64,000 nt of DNA, taken from positions 60,909,274-60,973,273 of the forward strand of contig CM036758.1 in assembly GCA_020796225.1 (NCBI GenBank), in the 5' to 3' direction. Below, piece after piece: positions 11,591-26,500 of this stretch. Both the position numbers and the translations under genes were made by a program. Each line of letters begins with the position of its first letter. Position 1 is the first letter of the stretch. Below the pieces are notes generated by a model. That model did no database searches and was not told the origin of the DNA. It saw only the letters and a program-made list of their open reading frames with translations. Source of the DNA: Arion vulgaris (Eukaryota; Mollusca; Gastropoda; Stylommatophora; Arionidae).

Positions 11591-14500
11591 GACCTGTCGA
11601 GGTCATTGGGCTTAGGTAATGGTCACTCTTGCAAGTGTATGAAACACTTGATACTGCAAGGCATGTGTCAGCTCTGAATCGTCTCTCTATGAGCAATCAG
11701 ATCTGATACCATGCTGCAGTAGAACACCAGAGGTGGGACTTAAAGTGGAGTTTTTATGTTTCTAAACTCTTGCAGTTACTCATCTGTACAAATTTGTGTC
11801 CTGCCGAATAATATGCATACACTTTAATCAAAATTAAAATATGCCCGTCCTACATGCTATAAGAGCCTAAAGAGCGCAACATACTCACGTTCTCAACACA
11901 AACCACACAGGTTACAAAGTGTCGTAAACTTGCTTGATAAGAACGAGCACAAACAACAAACTTCAGACCACATTAACCTGGTCCTCAACGATTATCATCT
12001 TCAACTAAGTGAATTGGTGTTGTATGTACTGTACTTTTTACCTATTCTTTATTAACTCTTTCCACGCTTTTTGCCATACACTATGCCACAGCGGAAGTCC
12101 ATTGAACGCCATTCGCTGTACACTGCACCATTAGAGTTGCTTCCCTTATAAGAAGTCTTTCTAGTTTAACTTCTACTACTTTTTAACCTTGTCCAGTTTT
12201 CTGATTAATTAATATATAATAAGGTATATATATGTTTATTTATTGATGAGCAATGATTCTTATTTAAATTGGTTTTTTTTTACCTGACTGTTTAACTGTT
12301 TAAAAATTGAGGAAATAACTGAGCATGGAAAGAGCATGGTAACAGTTCAGTACAAAATTTGATCATAATTATGTACTACTCTTTAGGGCACAACAATTGC
12401 TGATGAAGAAGATGATCCAATATTAATGAAGAAAGAACGACAAGATCAACTCAAGAAGAAAGGCAAAGACAGATCTGATAATGCTCCAGACACCACAGCC
12501 ATTAAGAAGTTGAATGTCAATTTTGAAACCATGAAAAAGGTACTGCTTACAATTTTTATGAAATTAATCTTTGTCTGCAAGAGAACAAGTTTATGAAATA
12601 AGTTTTTCCTCTGCCTTGACAATCATCTAACAAAACAGTTGACATCTGCAGCACTTGACATTCTCTGTATTAGACTATCCTAGCACATCCTCACACATCA
12701 TTTACTAGTTGTACCTAACATGTGATTCTCATGATATTTCTCACATGTGATTCTCATGATATTTCTCACATGTTATTCTCAGGATATTCTTAACATGTGA
12801 TTCTCATGATATTTCTCACATTTTATGCTCATGATATTTCTCACATATTATTCTCATGATATTCCTAGCATGTTATTCTCTTGATATTCCTAACATGTGA
12901 TTCTCATGATATTTCTCATATGTTATTCTCATGATATTTCTCACATGTTATTCTCATGATATTCCTAACATGTTATTCTCATGATATTCCTAACATGTTA
13001 TTCTCATGATATTCCTAACATGTTATTCTCTTGATAATCCTGTTATTCTCTTGATAATCCTAACATGTTATTCTCGTGGTGAACATAACATTTTTTGTAG
13101 AAGTGATATATAAATATATATAGTTTCAAGTAATCTTCTAGAATGTTAATTCCTGTCCACCGACTAAGAGTAATATGGTGATAGTGTACTAAATGCACAT
13201 GGTTCTAATTCTGATATGTTCGGCTTCCTAGATCACACATCTAAAAGTGGGCACTCATCTTTTATTTTATTTTATTTAGGAAAAAAATGTCTATGTCATT
13301 ACAACAGCTATTGTGTAAGTGTTTTAATGCTGGCACTTTCAGCATGTTGAAAGAGATTGAGCACCTATGGTGGTGCTGTAAGTGTAAGTAAAAAAAAAGT
13401 AAAGGAACCCTTTCATACCTCGTGGTATATAGGGCAATACAGTGTTAGGCCTGTATTTTTCATTGACCGTCGGCACACGATGGGTGATGTGGTCAGCATC
13501 ACCGGCCGCCTTTACTTTCCCAGAGCATGTCTGGTACCCAGTTGATGCTGGGTCAACCTGAACCGTCGCGGTCGGGAATAATTCCATCGCACTCGGAGTT
13601 GAACCCAGACCACCAGCCTTGAAAGCGAGTTCACCGCTGTAAGTGTAGTGCGTCAATTCTCACAATTTTTCCCCTGTTAATCATCTGATCTAAAGAGGAT
13701 TGAAAGATGAAGAATCGACTTCGTTGCTTCAAGTTTTACCCCATATGGTTGGGTACCTCTCCATGGAAATGGCATGCCACCTTCCTAGAATATTGCACAT
13801 AGCACAAACTCAGTAGCTCTGGCAACAACCTAGGATTTCTGGAAAAAAATGCTCTCGTGAAGAGAATGGTGCTGCCATGATTTGAACCTGCAACCTACGG
13901 AGTGTAGGGCAAAGGCGTAACCACTTAGCCACAAAGACCCCCAAATCTTGCTCATGTTTGTAGGACAATAATAGATAGCTCTTAGTTTATTTATTTCTCT
14001 AACAAATCATTGTCAACTACCATCATCATTGATAGGTACTTGAAACTGGCCGTCGTGTATCCAAAGAGGATTGGATGGAGTGGCTGAGGAAACTAAGTAT
14101 TGAACTATTGAAGGAATCTCCTTCTCCGGCTCTCAGATCCTGCCTTGCCCTGGCTCAGACTTACAACCCACTTGCCAGGTAAGGCCAATTGTAAATTAAT
14201 CTGTGTCAAAAAAATTGTGGAAAAAGGACATTAATAACAAATAATGTTTTAATAAATGTTATTCATGGGTGATCATTTTCACTTGAAGATGTTGGAAGCA
14301 TTTGTTCAGATATGATTTCTTTCACTTCTTTCGGGGTCTTTGTGGTGTATAAATTAGATGCTCACCTCTCGTTTAAAAAATACTCGGTTTGCTCCCTCGT
14401 GGACTCATCAGGATATTTTTTCCCGAGATCCCTGATCTCAGTGAAAATGAGATCGAGTTCCTAGTCCTATCTGAGATGGGCGATAAAACGTAGGTCTAGT

Positions 14501-17500
14501 GTTCAAGTTGAGCATGTAATGCTCAATGGTTCCTGTGGCTCACTCGTTAAACACTCTCCTCTATCTGCCTTTCAAGCAACCAGTTCTACTTTTACTTGTA
14601 ATTCTAAACTCCTTAAGTCGATGGATTGATTCAACCTCAATTTTAATGTCCTCATCCAACTGTAGATTGCCACGAGATCGAAGAACATCCCCCTTATTCA
14701 TCCTAAACTCCCCAACAGACAATACTTTCAATGCAAGCCTGGCCACTCTCTCATTTCCGCAAACATCAGCATGCCCAGTACAGTAGATCGATGTTAGTCT
14801 CTGGAGGTTGGTAACCTCTATTGACTATGTCCACGCCATTCTGAATATTTCAAAGCATAAACTAAGAGTCAGCTACAACAAAGACCCCAGTAAGAGTTCC
14901 AGAGAGCCAATGGAGGGCAGCATTAACGGCCTCAACCTCCATCATCATACTGGAAGTAGTTGTCCTAAATTCCCATGTTAGTTGCCCAGAAACAAAACAC
15001 TTGCCAAATTTCCGCCTGTAAATACAAAAATGGTCATTTATATACATTTATATAAACAAAAATTACTAATCGTAACATTATGAGCATTATTTGACACAAC
15101 TGAATATGTTGTTGGTCTTTGCTAGGGATTTATTCAACCCTGCATTCTTGGCCTGCTGGACAGAACTGACAGAGTTCCAACAGGATGAGGTGATTGCCAG
15201 CCTGGAGAAGACACTGACCTCTCAGGAGATTCCAGAGATTATGCAAACTTTGTTGAACCTGGCAGAGTTCATGGAACACTGTGATAAGGTTTGTGAAATT
15301 AGATGGTATGATGTGCGGGGGAGTGAGAACAGGTAGAGGTTCGAACCTAGTGAAAGGATGACACAATTAGATTTTCAGTTATTTCATATTGTTTTATCAA
15401 GATCTGCATACCATATTGTTTTGGCCAGATCTACATACCTGTGGTACCAGTTATGATAACAGCTTCATACCTGTGGTACCAGTTATGATAACAGCTGCAT
15501 ACCTGTGGTACCAGTTCTGATAAAAGATCTGCTTACCTGTAATACCTGTTCTGATAACAGAGCTGCATACCCTGTTCTAATAACGGATATGCACACTCGT
15601 GGTACCAGCTCTAATAACAGATATGCATACCTGTTGTACCTGTTCTGATAATGGATCTGGATACCCGGGGTACCTGTTCTGATAACAGATCTACATGCAT
15701 CTAGTACCTTCTCTATAATAACAGATTTGCATAGCTTCACAATATCTCCAACAATGTTCAGCGACAAACCATACCAGTTCTATGTTGATTGATGAGTCAC
15801 TCATACCCCTGTTCTGCTGTTCTTTTCTGGCCACTCTAATCTTTAATCTAAGTTTTTGCAGTTTAGTAGTTGACATGGATTGGTTTAGATGAAAATTGTC
15901 TTTGCGGCCACACTCTATGAGAAGGTTCAAAATGTCAGCTCTATGCATTGGCTGCCCTCCGATATGGTGGCAGAGCCTGCTTGCTCTCTCATTGCCAACG
16001 ACACCTGTGTGCCCCAGAACAAAGATGAATGTAATTTTTCAAATTGTTGACGCTTGTACTGAATCAGTCTCCACCTCATTGCCTGCTCACCGAACCAACC
16101 TCCACCTTTCAGATCATATTCAACAAATCACTCAGAATGCACACGAGTGTAGTTTTGTGACTCCATTCAGAGTAGTGCCTTAGTCACCGCCAATACTTCC
16201 ATTGTTTATGCCACTTGTTATCATAGTAAAAGTATCACAACCTTATCATAAGTAACATTTAAAACCATTTACGTATATGTGCTTCAGATGTGAATAATTG
16301 TAATGTCTTATCTTGCTCAGGGTCCATTACCTCTTGAGTGCCATCTATTGGGAGAAAGAGCTATGAAGTGTAGGGCTTACGCTAAAGCATTGCATTACAA
16401 GGAAGATGAGTTTCATAAAGGTCCCAGTACTCAGATCCTTGAAAATCTCATCACGTAAGAAGTCAAGATTTATGTTGCTTGTGTGTTTGTTGTTAGCATG
16501 TGTTTCTTATCAACAAAGTTAGCCACCTTTTGTGACCTGTGTTGTATGTGTCGGGAAACATGAGTACATTGCGCACCCATTAAGCTCTTACAGCATAATA
16601 AACAAGCATATCCAAATTTCGACTAAAGTGTATGCATATTATCCAACCCCCAACCCCCTCCCCAAGAGGCCATTACCTTGTAGTGGTGGGGGGGCTTGCG
16701 TACATCAGGGACCCGGAGAGCTATGCCGGCAGGGTTACACAAGCCGGGAAGGTCGAAGGAGAGAGGGCAGACTAAATGTGGTCTCCTGGTCCTCCAGGTT
16801 GGAGGTTGTGCGATGGGCTAACTACCCATCCATTTAAAAAAAAAACAGTAGTTACAGAAACCAAAAACAAATTGTTCAAAACTAACTCGAGTCTCAGAAG
16901 GACTAGGGCTCCATGCAGGAGACACAGACTTGGAGACGAGGTCTTATTGAGGAGCTGAAGAGTGCTCAATTGACCTGGGAGACCATAAAAAGAACAGCCA
17001 GAGACCGAGAAGAGTGGCGAACAACTATTGAGGCCCTATGCTCCACGAGGAGTGGAGAGGATTAATGATGATGATGATGATGATGATATTATCCAACAGA
17101 ACATAAATTTGTATGTACGGGTAACTAAGATGTTTACCAACGGAAAAATACATTTTAAAGTTCCACATCTGGAGTTCCTCTCTCTCACCATACCTTCCAA
17201 TTCTTTCCATGTATTGTCTATCCTTTTAATATCAGTCTCCAGCTTTCTTCTCCAGGTAATGGATTTGAGTTTGAATTTGTATAATTAGAATATTGTCTGA
17301 GATTCTCTGAATTTATTTGAGTTAGAATTTGATTTTTTTTTTTTGTGTGATTTTTCTTCCGATCCAGAAGCACTTGAGCTTTTTCAGCTCTTTGGCTCGG
17401 TGCCATGGACATCGTAACTCTTCGGTTCGGTGCCATGAATACCGTAAATCTGGGGAATCTGTGGCTTTTTCTGCCATCCCGGAATTGAACCCGCACACAC

Positions 17501-20500
17501 AGAGGGATAGTCACCGTAGTCCAACGCGCTACGAACACGTTGGGCAGACGGGCTAGAATTTGATTAAATGAGATACTAATGTTATCAGCTGATCATTATT
17601 TTATATATGTTATATTGTATCTCAGCATCAACAACAAACTACAACAACGAGAAGCTGCTAAAGGAGTCCTTCTATACGCTATGAAACATAACCATGCAAA
17701 CTTAGTAAGTAACACTTTTAAACTTCTTCTTGGTCACATCTCTTACATGAAACTCAAAGTAGTACATTCTCTCAGGGCAAAACACACCTAAAGTAATAGA
17801 GTAAAGAACTTATTGTCATACCATGTAGTGATTGATGGATCGAACCATCATCATTGCACTTCCACAAGTAACCATGTGTGATTCCATATGTTTCTTACAC
17901 AAAAAGGGTTTGAATTTTAAGCCGAAGGACTGACTTCATTGCACCGGGTTTTACCCCATATGGCTTGGTCCCTCTCCGCAGAAATGGCACGCCACCTGCC
18001 AGAGTATTGCACAAAGCACGAACTCCGTAGCTCCAGCAACAATCCTAGGGGTCTCTGAAAAACTGCACTCGTGAACAGAAGACGCGGTCCGATTCGAACC
18101 CACACCTTCGACTCGCAAGGCAAAGGGCTTAACCACTCAGCCACAGACCCCTAGAGAGAGAGAAAGATAATCTAACACAAACTTGAAAAATATCTAGAAC
18201 TTTCTTACACAGGAAGATCTCAACGGCAGTGAACTGCCCAGGGTTCTTTTACTTGCTAAACTTGAACATGGGACCTGTGTTTTATCGTCCATCTCCAATA
18301 GGATTAGGAACTCGATCTCACCTATAATGAGATCAGGGATCTCTGGGAAAAAAATTCAGATGGCTCCATGGGGAGCGAACTGAGTACTTTAAGATGGAGA
18401 GCGAGCATCTAACCTTTATGCCACAGTTTCCCTTAAATACTATTGGTGATTGGTTACTAAACTGACGTCATTGCACTCCGGCAAACCCATAGGTGCTCAG
18501 TCTCCCCAACAGATATCGAAGAGTATGCATACTGATGGTTCCTGTGGCTCGCTGATTAAACACACCTCTCACTCTGCCTCTCAGGCATCCAGTTCGACTT
18601 GAACAACGGGTAACTGCTTAAATCGCTTGATCGATTCAACATCGATTTTAGTGTCCTCATCCAACAGAGAGTCGTGAAGAGATTGAAGAATATCCCCCTT
18701 ATCCATCTTCAACTCCCCAACTGTTGATGCAAGCCTGTCCGCTCTCTCATTACCGTAAACACCCGCATGCCCAGGACAGTATATCCACGTAATCCACTGG
18801 AGGTTAGAAACTTCTATAGATGACATTCACTCATACCGAAACCTGCCCTACTGGATCTTGTGAAGCATCGACTGAGTCAGATACAACAACTGCCCTAGTA
18901 AATGAAGTCCCAGAAATCCAATGGAGGGCAGCAGTAACGACCTCAACCTCCATCCTCATACTAGAAGTAGTTGTCCTGTATGCCCCACTTCGCTCTAGAT
19001 ACAATGTAGTATAGTAGGGAAAATAGTGTTAGACCTGTATTTTTCTCTCACCACGTTATGGCAATCTGTGGTATTCTTAGCATTACAAGATCATCACTTC
19101 AATATAGAAAATTGCCTGGACTACAGGACCTTCTGTCTGAACTGTGTAGTCAGCACAATGTCATGATAAAATAGAAGTGCACTAATCACTGTGTTACTGC
19201 AGCTCTCTGGGAGAAAACAAGCACACACATAAATACATAAAATATCATCATCATCTTGAAATTACATCGGGACCCTTGCAGGTGCTACAGAGTGCATGCA
19301 CTGTTGCTGAGATCTTCCTGTGTAAGAAGAGACCAGAGCACACATGGTTACTCACCGAAGTGCAATGATGATGGTCAATCTATCAATTAATCACATAAAA
19401 TAATTATTTCACCATTTGTTTCTTCTTCGAACACTCCATATTGACCACTTGTTAACCACTCTGTGTGATTTGTATGTGATCTGAGCCTAGAGCGATTGTA
19501 CGTTGTGCTAGTTATGCGCCTACAAGTAGGCCAGCATATCCAATTTCTGTGATACTATTTATTTACGAGCGCAGTGAGGGCGGCTCAAAAGAAAAGAAGA
19601 AAAACAGCATCAAATGTGGAGGCAAAAGAGAGCAGAGAGAACATCCCATGCATCGGCTCTAGTCTCAAGTTTTACCTGCAGCCTCAAGTTTTACCTGCAG
19701 CAACTGTGGCAAGGATTGCCACTCCAGAATAGGCCATTACAGCCACATGAACGTTGTGATTCAGCACAGAACATACTACGTGACGCAACACCTATTGTCT
19801 CCTGAGACAAAGAGGCCAATGATGAATGATGATTTATTTACTAAGGTAGCTTCCCTAGTTCCTACATCAGCCATGTCTCTTATGTCATGTTTGTAGGTCA
19901 CAATGGTACTATTCTTTGCTTCCCTTGGGGCCCTAGCATCATCACACAGGCTTACCATTTATTTAATGCAAAGAGCAAGAATTTATATGCAGTATTGTTC
20001 AACTTTCAATCTCACCACACAATTCACATTATCTATATTTTTAAAAACAGCCCAAAATAACTATTTTTATTTTAGAACATAACTATCTCTTTCTTAGAAA
20101 GCAAGTTGAATGCATTTGAAAATAGATGTCTGCGAAAAATAATGAATATAAAATGGAACGAATTCAGGAGAAGTGATGAAATCAGAGACATGTCTGGTCA
20201 ACCACTAGTGACAACTGTTATAAGAAAGAGAAGATGGAGATATGTTGGGCACACCTTGAGGAGAAATGATCAACGAATATCAAAGCAGGCATTGAAGTGG
20301 GTTGCAAAGGGTTAAAGAAAGAGAGGTCGACCTAAGGAGACCCTGAAACGAACTTTGCTGAGAGAGGAGGAAATATCGGTCTCAGTTCCATGGAGGAGAT
20401 TGAGCGAGTTGCCCAGGATAGAGCGGTATGGAGAAATTACTTGCAGGACCTATGTAACGTATAACAGTACGAGAGGAATTATTATTATTATCTCTTTCTT

Positions 20501-23500
20501 GAGTTACTGAACACTGTCTGTCTACTTTTCCTTCAGAAAGTACAGGAGAGCTGGTATGAGAAACTTCATGAGTGGGAAAAAGCTCTTCAGGCTTATCAGA
20601 GGAAACAAGAACAGAACAAGGAAGATGATAATCTCACATTGGCAAGAATGAGATGTTTAGAAGCTCTAGGTGATTGGTAAGTGAATAGCTTCAAGAGTGA
20701 GAAGTTTGAAAGTAGATGAGTTTAACATTCGTATTCAAAATTTCCAAATTCCATCAAAATGTGTTATATTTGAGTTTGCCGTCCTCAGCCTCTAAAATCA
20801 CCACAGTGCCTCTTGCACATTGTTCTTTCAAACATCGATGTGATTAGGCTGTAACACGATAATTTTTCAACCACCCTTGTAACTTGTATGTGATTTTCTT
20901 CTGAGTTCTCACTAGATTGGGATACTCTAATAAAGGCAGAAATCTGCCTCAGATAGTCAACTACACGATACAGTTTGGCTTGGATGCTGGTGTATGTGGG
21001 TCACCTCTTTCTTCTCAGTTCTGCATACTGGGGACAATACTATAGGACATCCTCTGTCATCATACTCGCCAAGCCACAGGGCCACAGGTTATTGGTACCT
21101 ATCTTGAATCTAGTGTACAGGTGGTGTCTCATTCTGTTATGATCTGTCCACAGAAGTATGGCAGTCTGGTCCCTTCTGGACAGTTGGTAATATCCATTAT
21201 CCTTGTGTTTTGGGTACTCTTTCTCCCACTTTGCTTTATAGTGTCCTCTGTATATGATCTGAGTCAAAATGCATGAGCACACTGTTCCAGTGTTGTGACA
21301 GGACAAGACTGTTCTGGATAAGAAACGTTTTCAGACACATTAGTGTTGTACATTTATGATTCTTATCTACAGTACATAGTACATCTGATGATCTTAGTTA
21401 CCAGTACCAGATAGTACATTTTGAATGATTCTTCAGTGCTACCAGTACCAGATATCTGTGGTATGAAATATTTGTTTTATACTGTTTCTGTCTCTCAAGA
21501 GGAACATATGGCTGAATGGATTAGAGTGCAGGCTCCCATTCGGGAGACCCGGTTCAATGCCCAGTAAGGCCAGGGAGTTATTTTCTGCTGGGGCATGAAG
21601 AAAAATCCCAACCTGAACAGTTTCGTGGTAACTGCACTCAGCTATGTGGACATTAAATTCCTCAGGCTCATGTCTCATCTGTCCTACATCGCTTTCACCC
21701 TTCTGTGTCGATATACTGGTTCTTGTTGCTTTTTTATATGACTCAAGGCCGATATACTGGTTCTCATTGCTTTTTTTTAGATAACTCAATGCCAATATAC
21801 TGGTTCTTGTTTTTTTTTTAGATGACTCAATGTCAATATACTAGCTAGTTCAGTATGCACTGCAATATAAATGCCTCTGGAGGTAAAAAAAAAAATGACA
21901 ATGAGTTAAAGGGTTAAAAAGCGGTACTACAGGCAGTAACAATAGTTTTGTTTTTCTGTCTCTCATGTGTTTGGTTTTATTATCAAGTAACATTTATTCA
22001 TTCAATGATTTCCTCATTTCTTTTACTTTCTGTGTGCTGTAGGAATCAGTTGAACCAGATTGCATTAGAGAGATGGCCAGTAGCATCGGATGAGATCAGA
22101 ACTAGCATGGCTCGCATGGCTTCAATTGCAGCATGGGGTCTAGGTATGTGTCGGTCTGTCTGTTTGTAGATGTTGTTTTGTTAGTCTACCTGACAAGAAT
22201 GCCCTGGTATTGCCTAGTACAGAGAGTCACACCGAAAAATTATAATGAGTACAAGGTAAGAGGAAGACCATGCAAAAGATGGAGCGACGGCATCAAAACA
22301 GCCTTACGAAAATAAATATCAGCTTACAAAGTGTCTTAAAACAAGCACACACAAGATCACTTGTTCCCTCCAACACTTCTATAAAGAAGTAAATTGTGGA
22401 AGAGAAGAACAAACACACACAAGATCACTTCATTCCCCCCTCCAACACTTCTATAAAGAAGTAAATGGTGGAAGAGAAGAACAAACACACACAAGATCAC
22501 TTCATTCCCCCCTCCAACACTTCTATAAAGAAGTAAATGGTGGAAGAGAAGAACAAACACACACAAGATCACTTCATTCCCCCCTCCAACACTTCTATAA
22601 AGAAGTAAATTGTGGAAGAGAAGAACAAACACACACAAGATCACTTCATTCCCCCCTCCAACACTTCTATAAAGAAGTAAATGGTGGAAGAGAAGAACAA
22701 ACACACACAAGATCACTTCATTCCCCCCTCTAACACTTCTATAAAGAAGTAAATTGGGGAAGAGAAGAGGATATATGTTGTTGTATTAGCCTCTATTAGT
22801 AGATGTTGTTTTGGTCCTTATTAGTAGATGATGTACTCTCTGTAACGTAGAGGTTTGGTGTTCACCTCTTGTTCCAAAAGCACTCGGTTTGCTTCCTAGT
22901 GGAGCTATTGGGATACTTTCCCAGAGATCCCTGATCTCAGTGTAGGGGAGATTGAGTTCATAGTCCTATCCGAGATGGACATTAAAATATAGGGCACATA
23001 TTCAAGTTGAGCATGTAAAAGAACCCCTGGCAGTTCAAAGTCGAGAAGAGCTGTCTGGAAAGCTGTTGCCCAGGAAAACTTCATTAGAGAGGTTAAAACA
23101 ATTTTAATTCCTAGAAAATGTTTTCATCATCTTCTAAATTACATCGGATCCTCGCGGTGCTACGGAGTTCGTGCACTGCCTCCGAGATCTTCCTGTGTAA
23201 GAAAGAGATCAATAGCACATGGGATTACTTACTGAAGTGCAATGATGATGGTCCTATCAATCAAACAATCAATCATGTTAGATTACATTGGTAGATGTTG
23301 TTTTTCTAGTCTATCGTGGAAGATGTGCTAAATTTTAGCCCATGTGGTGCCCGCAAGGAAGCAAATAATAGTACTACTGCAACTTACAACGCACGTCGTA
23401 AGAGGCGACTGATGTAGAACCTAGGGAAGTTACACTAGTAAATAAAAAGCATCACAGAAATAAAATATGCTGGCCTATTTGTAGTCGCATAACTGGCATA

Positions 23501-26500
23501 ATGTAAAATTGCTCTTAGGATCATATCACACAGAGTGGTTTAACAAGTGGTTGATATGGAGCGTAAGAAGAAGTACTAAATTTTATGAATTTTGCTTGCA
23601 TATGACTTATCATATTTGTTTCTTTTAAGATCTAACTTTATGGTAAAATTATACCGTTTTTTTCATATAACAATCTCTACTAGGTCAGTGGGACAGTGTT
23701 GAGCAGTACATGTGTTATATTCCTCGGACGAGTCATAATGCTGCTTTCTTTAAGGCAGTATTTGCACTTCATTCAGAAAACTATCAGTTAGCACAACAGG
23801 TAAGAGACCTACATTTACATTCATGTATATATAAATGTTGCTGTGTATTGTTGTGATTTTTGTACCTTTTGGTTGTAACGTTACGGTATATTGTTTTTAT
23901 ACTTTGTAAAACTACAGTACTTTGTTTTTACATGTTTAGCCATTGCTTCATAGCTTTACTGCAGTTTTCCTTTATATCGATTGAACCAGATGGTAAGGGT
24001 TAAAGTACAGCTGGATAATTAAAGAAGAAAAAAACTCAATAAAATGACCAAAGATTATTCTGAATTTGTTTCTTTGTCTTCACAGTGTATAGACAAGGCA
24101 CGAGACATTTTGGACACAGAGTTAACAGCCATGGCAGGAGAAAGTTATACCAGAGCTTATGGTGTAAGTTGTGATAGAATTATGTATATGACATCACTCA
24201 ATTAATGGGAATCTTATTGTTATAACAGAGCTTATGTTGTAAGTTGGGATAACCTCTGTGATAAACTCTGTAAGCCTGTGTGGTTACAAAGATAGCGAAG
24301 AAAAGAACCAGTTTCCTCTCGCATGCTGTAAAAGCAGATCAAGATGGGTTTGGTATGGGGGCCGGGGACCCAACATGCATTGAAAATACAATCAGTTTAA
24401 GAAATAGACAAAATAAAACCTGAACTGGCCTTGAAAATGAGTTCAAATTTTGATTTCTCTATTGTACCTGTGGAAGCGACAAGAATGGCTGATGACGATT
24501 TGACAGAATTATAGTGAAACACGTACAAACAAAGTACTATAGTTTTACAAAATACAGAAGCAGTGACGATAAACAGCAACGTTTAGACCAACAAGGCCTT
24601 TATCAAGCAAGCGAACAAACAGGAGTGACAAATTAAAATGAAACACAAATGGCGACCAAATACAAACGTATCTAAGGAAAATCTGGAATAAAACGAATAC
24701 TGAAATAAATGTAACACAAAACACACATAAAAACTAGAAATAGAACGGAAAGAAACAATGAAACATCTAGTAAATATATAACTTGAATACACGCAACATA
24801 TACCCATATAGATTACAAAGCATGGGAAGAGAAGTACTAAGAAGCATAAGAATGTAATACATGCAACATATACCCATATAGATTACAAAGCATGGGAAGA
24901 AAAAGTACTAAGAAGCATAAGAATGTAATACGTTGAGCCAGCGTGGTCGCAAGGTACCATAAGCTCTGGAGAATCGGTTGATTTCTTTGTATGGTACCTT
25001 GCCACGCGGCTCAACGTATTACATTCTTATGCTTCTAGTACTTCTCTTCCCATGCTTTGTAATCTATATGGGTATATGTTGATGTATTACATTCTTATGC
25101 TTCTAGTACTTTCTCTTCCCATGCTTTGTAATCTATATGGGTATATGTTGCTGCATGTATTCAAGTTATATATTACTAGATGTTTCATTGTTTCTTTTCC
25201 GTTCTATTTCTAGTTTTTATGTGTGTTTTTGTGTTACATTTATTTCGTTATTCGTTTTTATTCCAGATTTTCCTTAGATCGTTGGTATTTGGTCAGTCCA
25301 TTTGTGTTTCATTTTAATTTGTCCTCCTGTTTGTTCGTTTGCTTGATAAAGGCCTTGTTGGTCTAAACGTTGCTGTTTATCGTCACTGTTTCTGTATTTT
25401 GTAAAACTATAGTACTTTGTTTGTACGTGTTTCACTATTTACCAAGTTTTACTGCAGTCTTCCCCTATTTTGACAGAATTATGTATGTTATATTACACAA
25501 TTACTGGGAATCTCATTGTTGCAAATGTGTTCATGTCAGTATTGTCAACTGAAATAAATAAATATCAGTGAAGTTATGAAATAAACGAATATCATTGTAC
25601 TCACGAAGAAAGCAACTATCTCCTTACTTGTAAGCAAATATACGTTATATGTATAAAATAATATATAAAAATGATGGAACAGTTGAGGGTGGAAGAAAGA
25701 AAGGAGGGCAGAGAAAATCCTGGTTTGACAACATCAGGAGCTGGTTGGGGCAGAGTTTCTCCACACTCGCCTGAGGAGTTGAAGACAGAGATTCATGGCG
25801 TGCTTTTTATGCTGATGTCTCCGCAGTGACACCCTTACGACCCTAACGGGTTATGGGTTTTATTATTATAAGCAAATATATTATATTCACGAAATAAGTT
25901 TTTCTGTGTCTCCATGAAGTGATCAAATTTGTGTTCTTTTTCTCTTCAAAGGCCATGGTTAATGTTCAAATGTTAGCAGAACTAGAGGAGGTGATCCAGT
26001 ACAAATTAGTGCCTGAAAGAAGAGATGCAATCAAGCAGATGTGGTGGAATAGGCTGAAGGTAACTGACTAGTGGATGTTTAACCAAGTGAATTTATAGTT
26101 TTTGTTGCAAACTTATATTTTCTTGAATGTAGTTATGGTTTCTGCAATAATATTTTGTGTGAATACTGTTTTTGTGTGTTTTTTATGAAACAATGAAGGA
26201 TTGTAAGATTAAGTTAAAAACAATTAATTTCACTGTTTCTTACAGGTGTAGTCATATTTTTATGAACATTTAATATTTGTTTCTTCTGATTTGGATTCAT
26301 CTACTGTGTCTATCTATCTATTGTCTATTCCCAGGTGGAAGATGTAGTTGGCTGTCCACTCTTGCCGTTAGCGTAGGGATGGGAGCTTTAATTTGAGTTC
26401 TAGGGCCAGATGAGTCACCCTTGTTGTGTTATATCCGTGTTTATTTAGTGTGGTCTTGATATTGTCTATCCATCTTTTTCTTGGTCTTCCCTTAGCTCTA

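Noticed and set aside
22357..22716. 119-residue reverse-strand ORF with a repeated [20 protein letters not shown] motif
   Set aside because: It is the reverse translation of a 72 bp tandem array whose unit length is a multiple of three.
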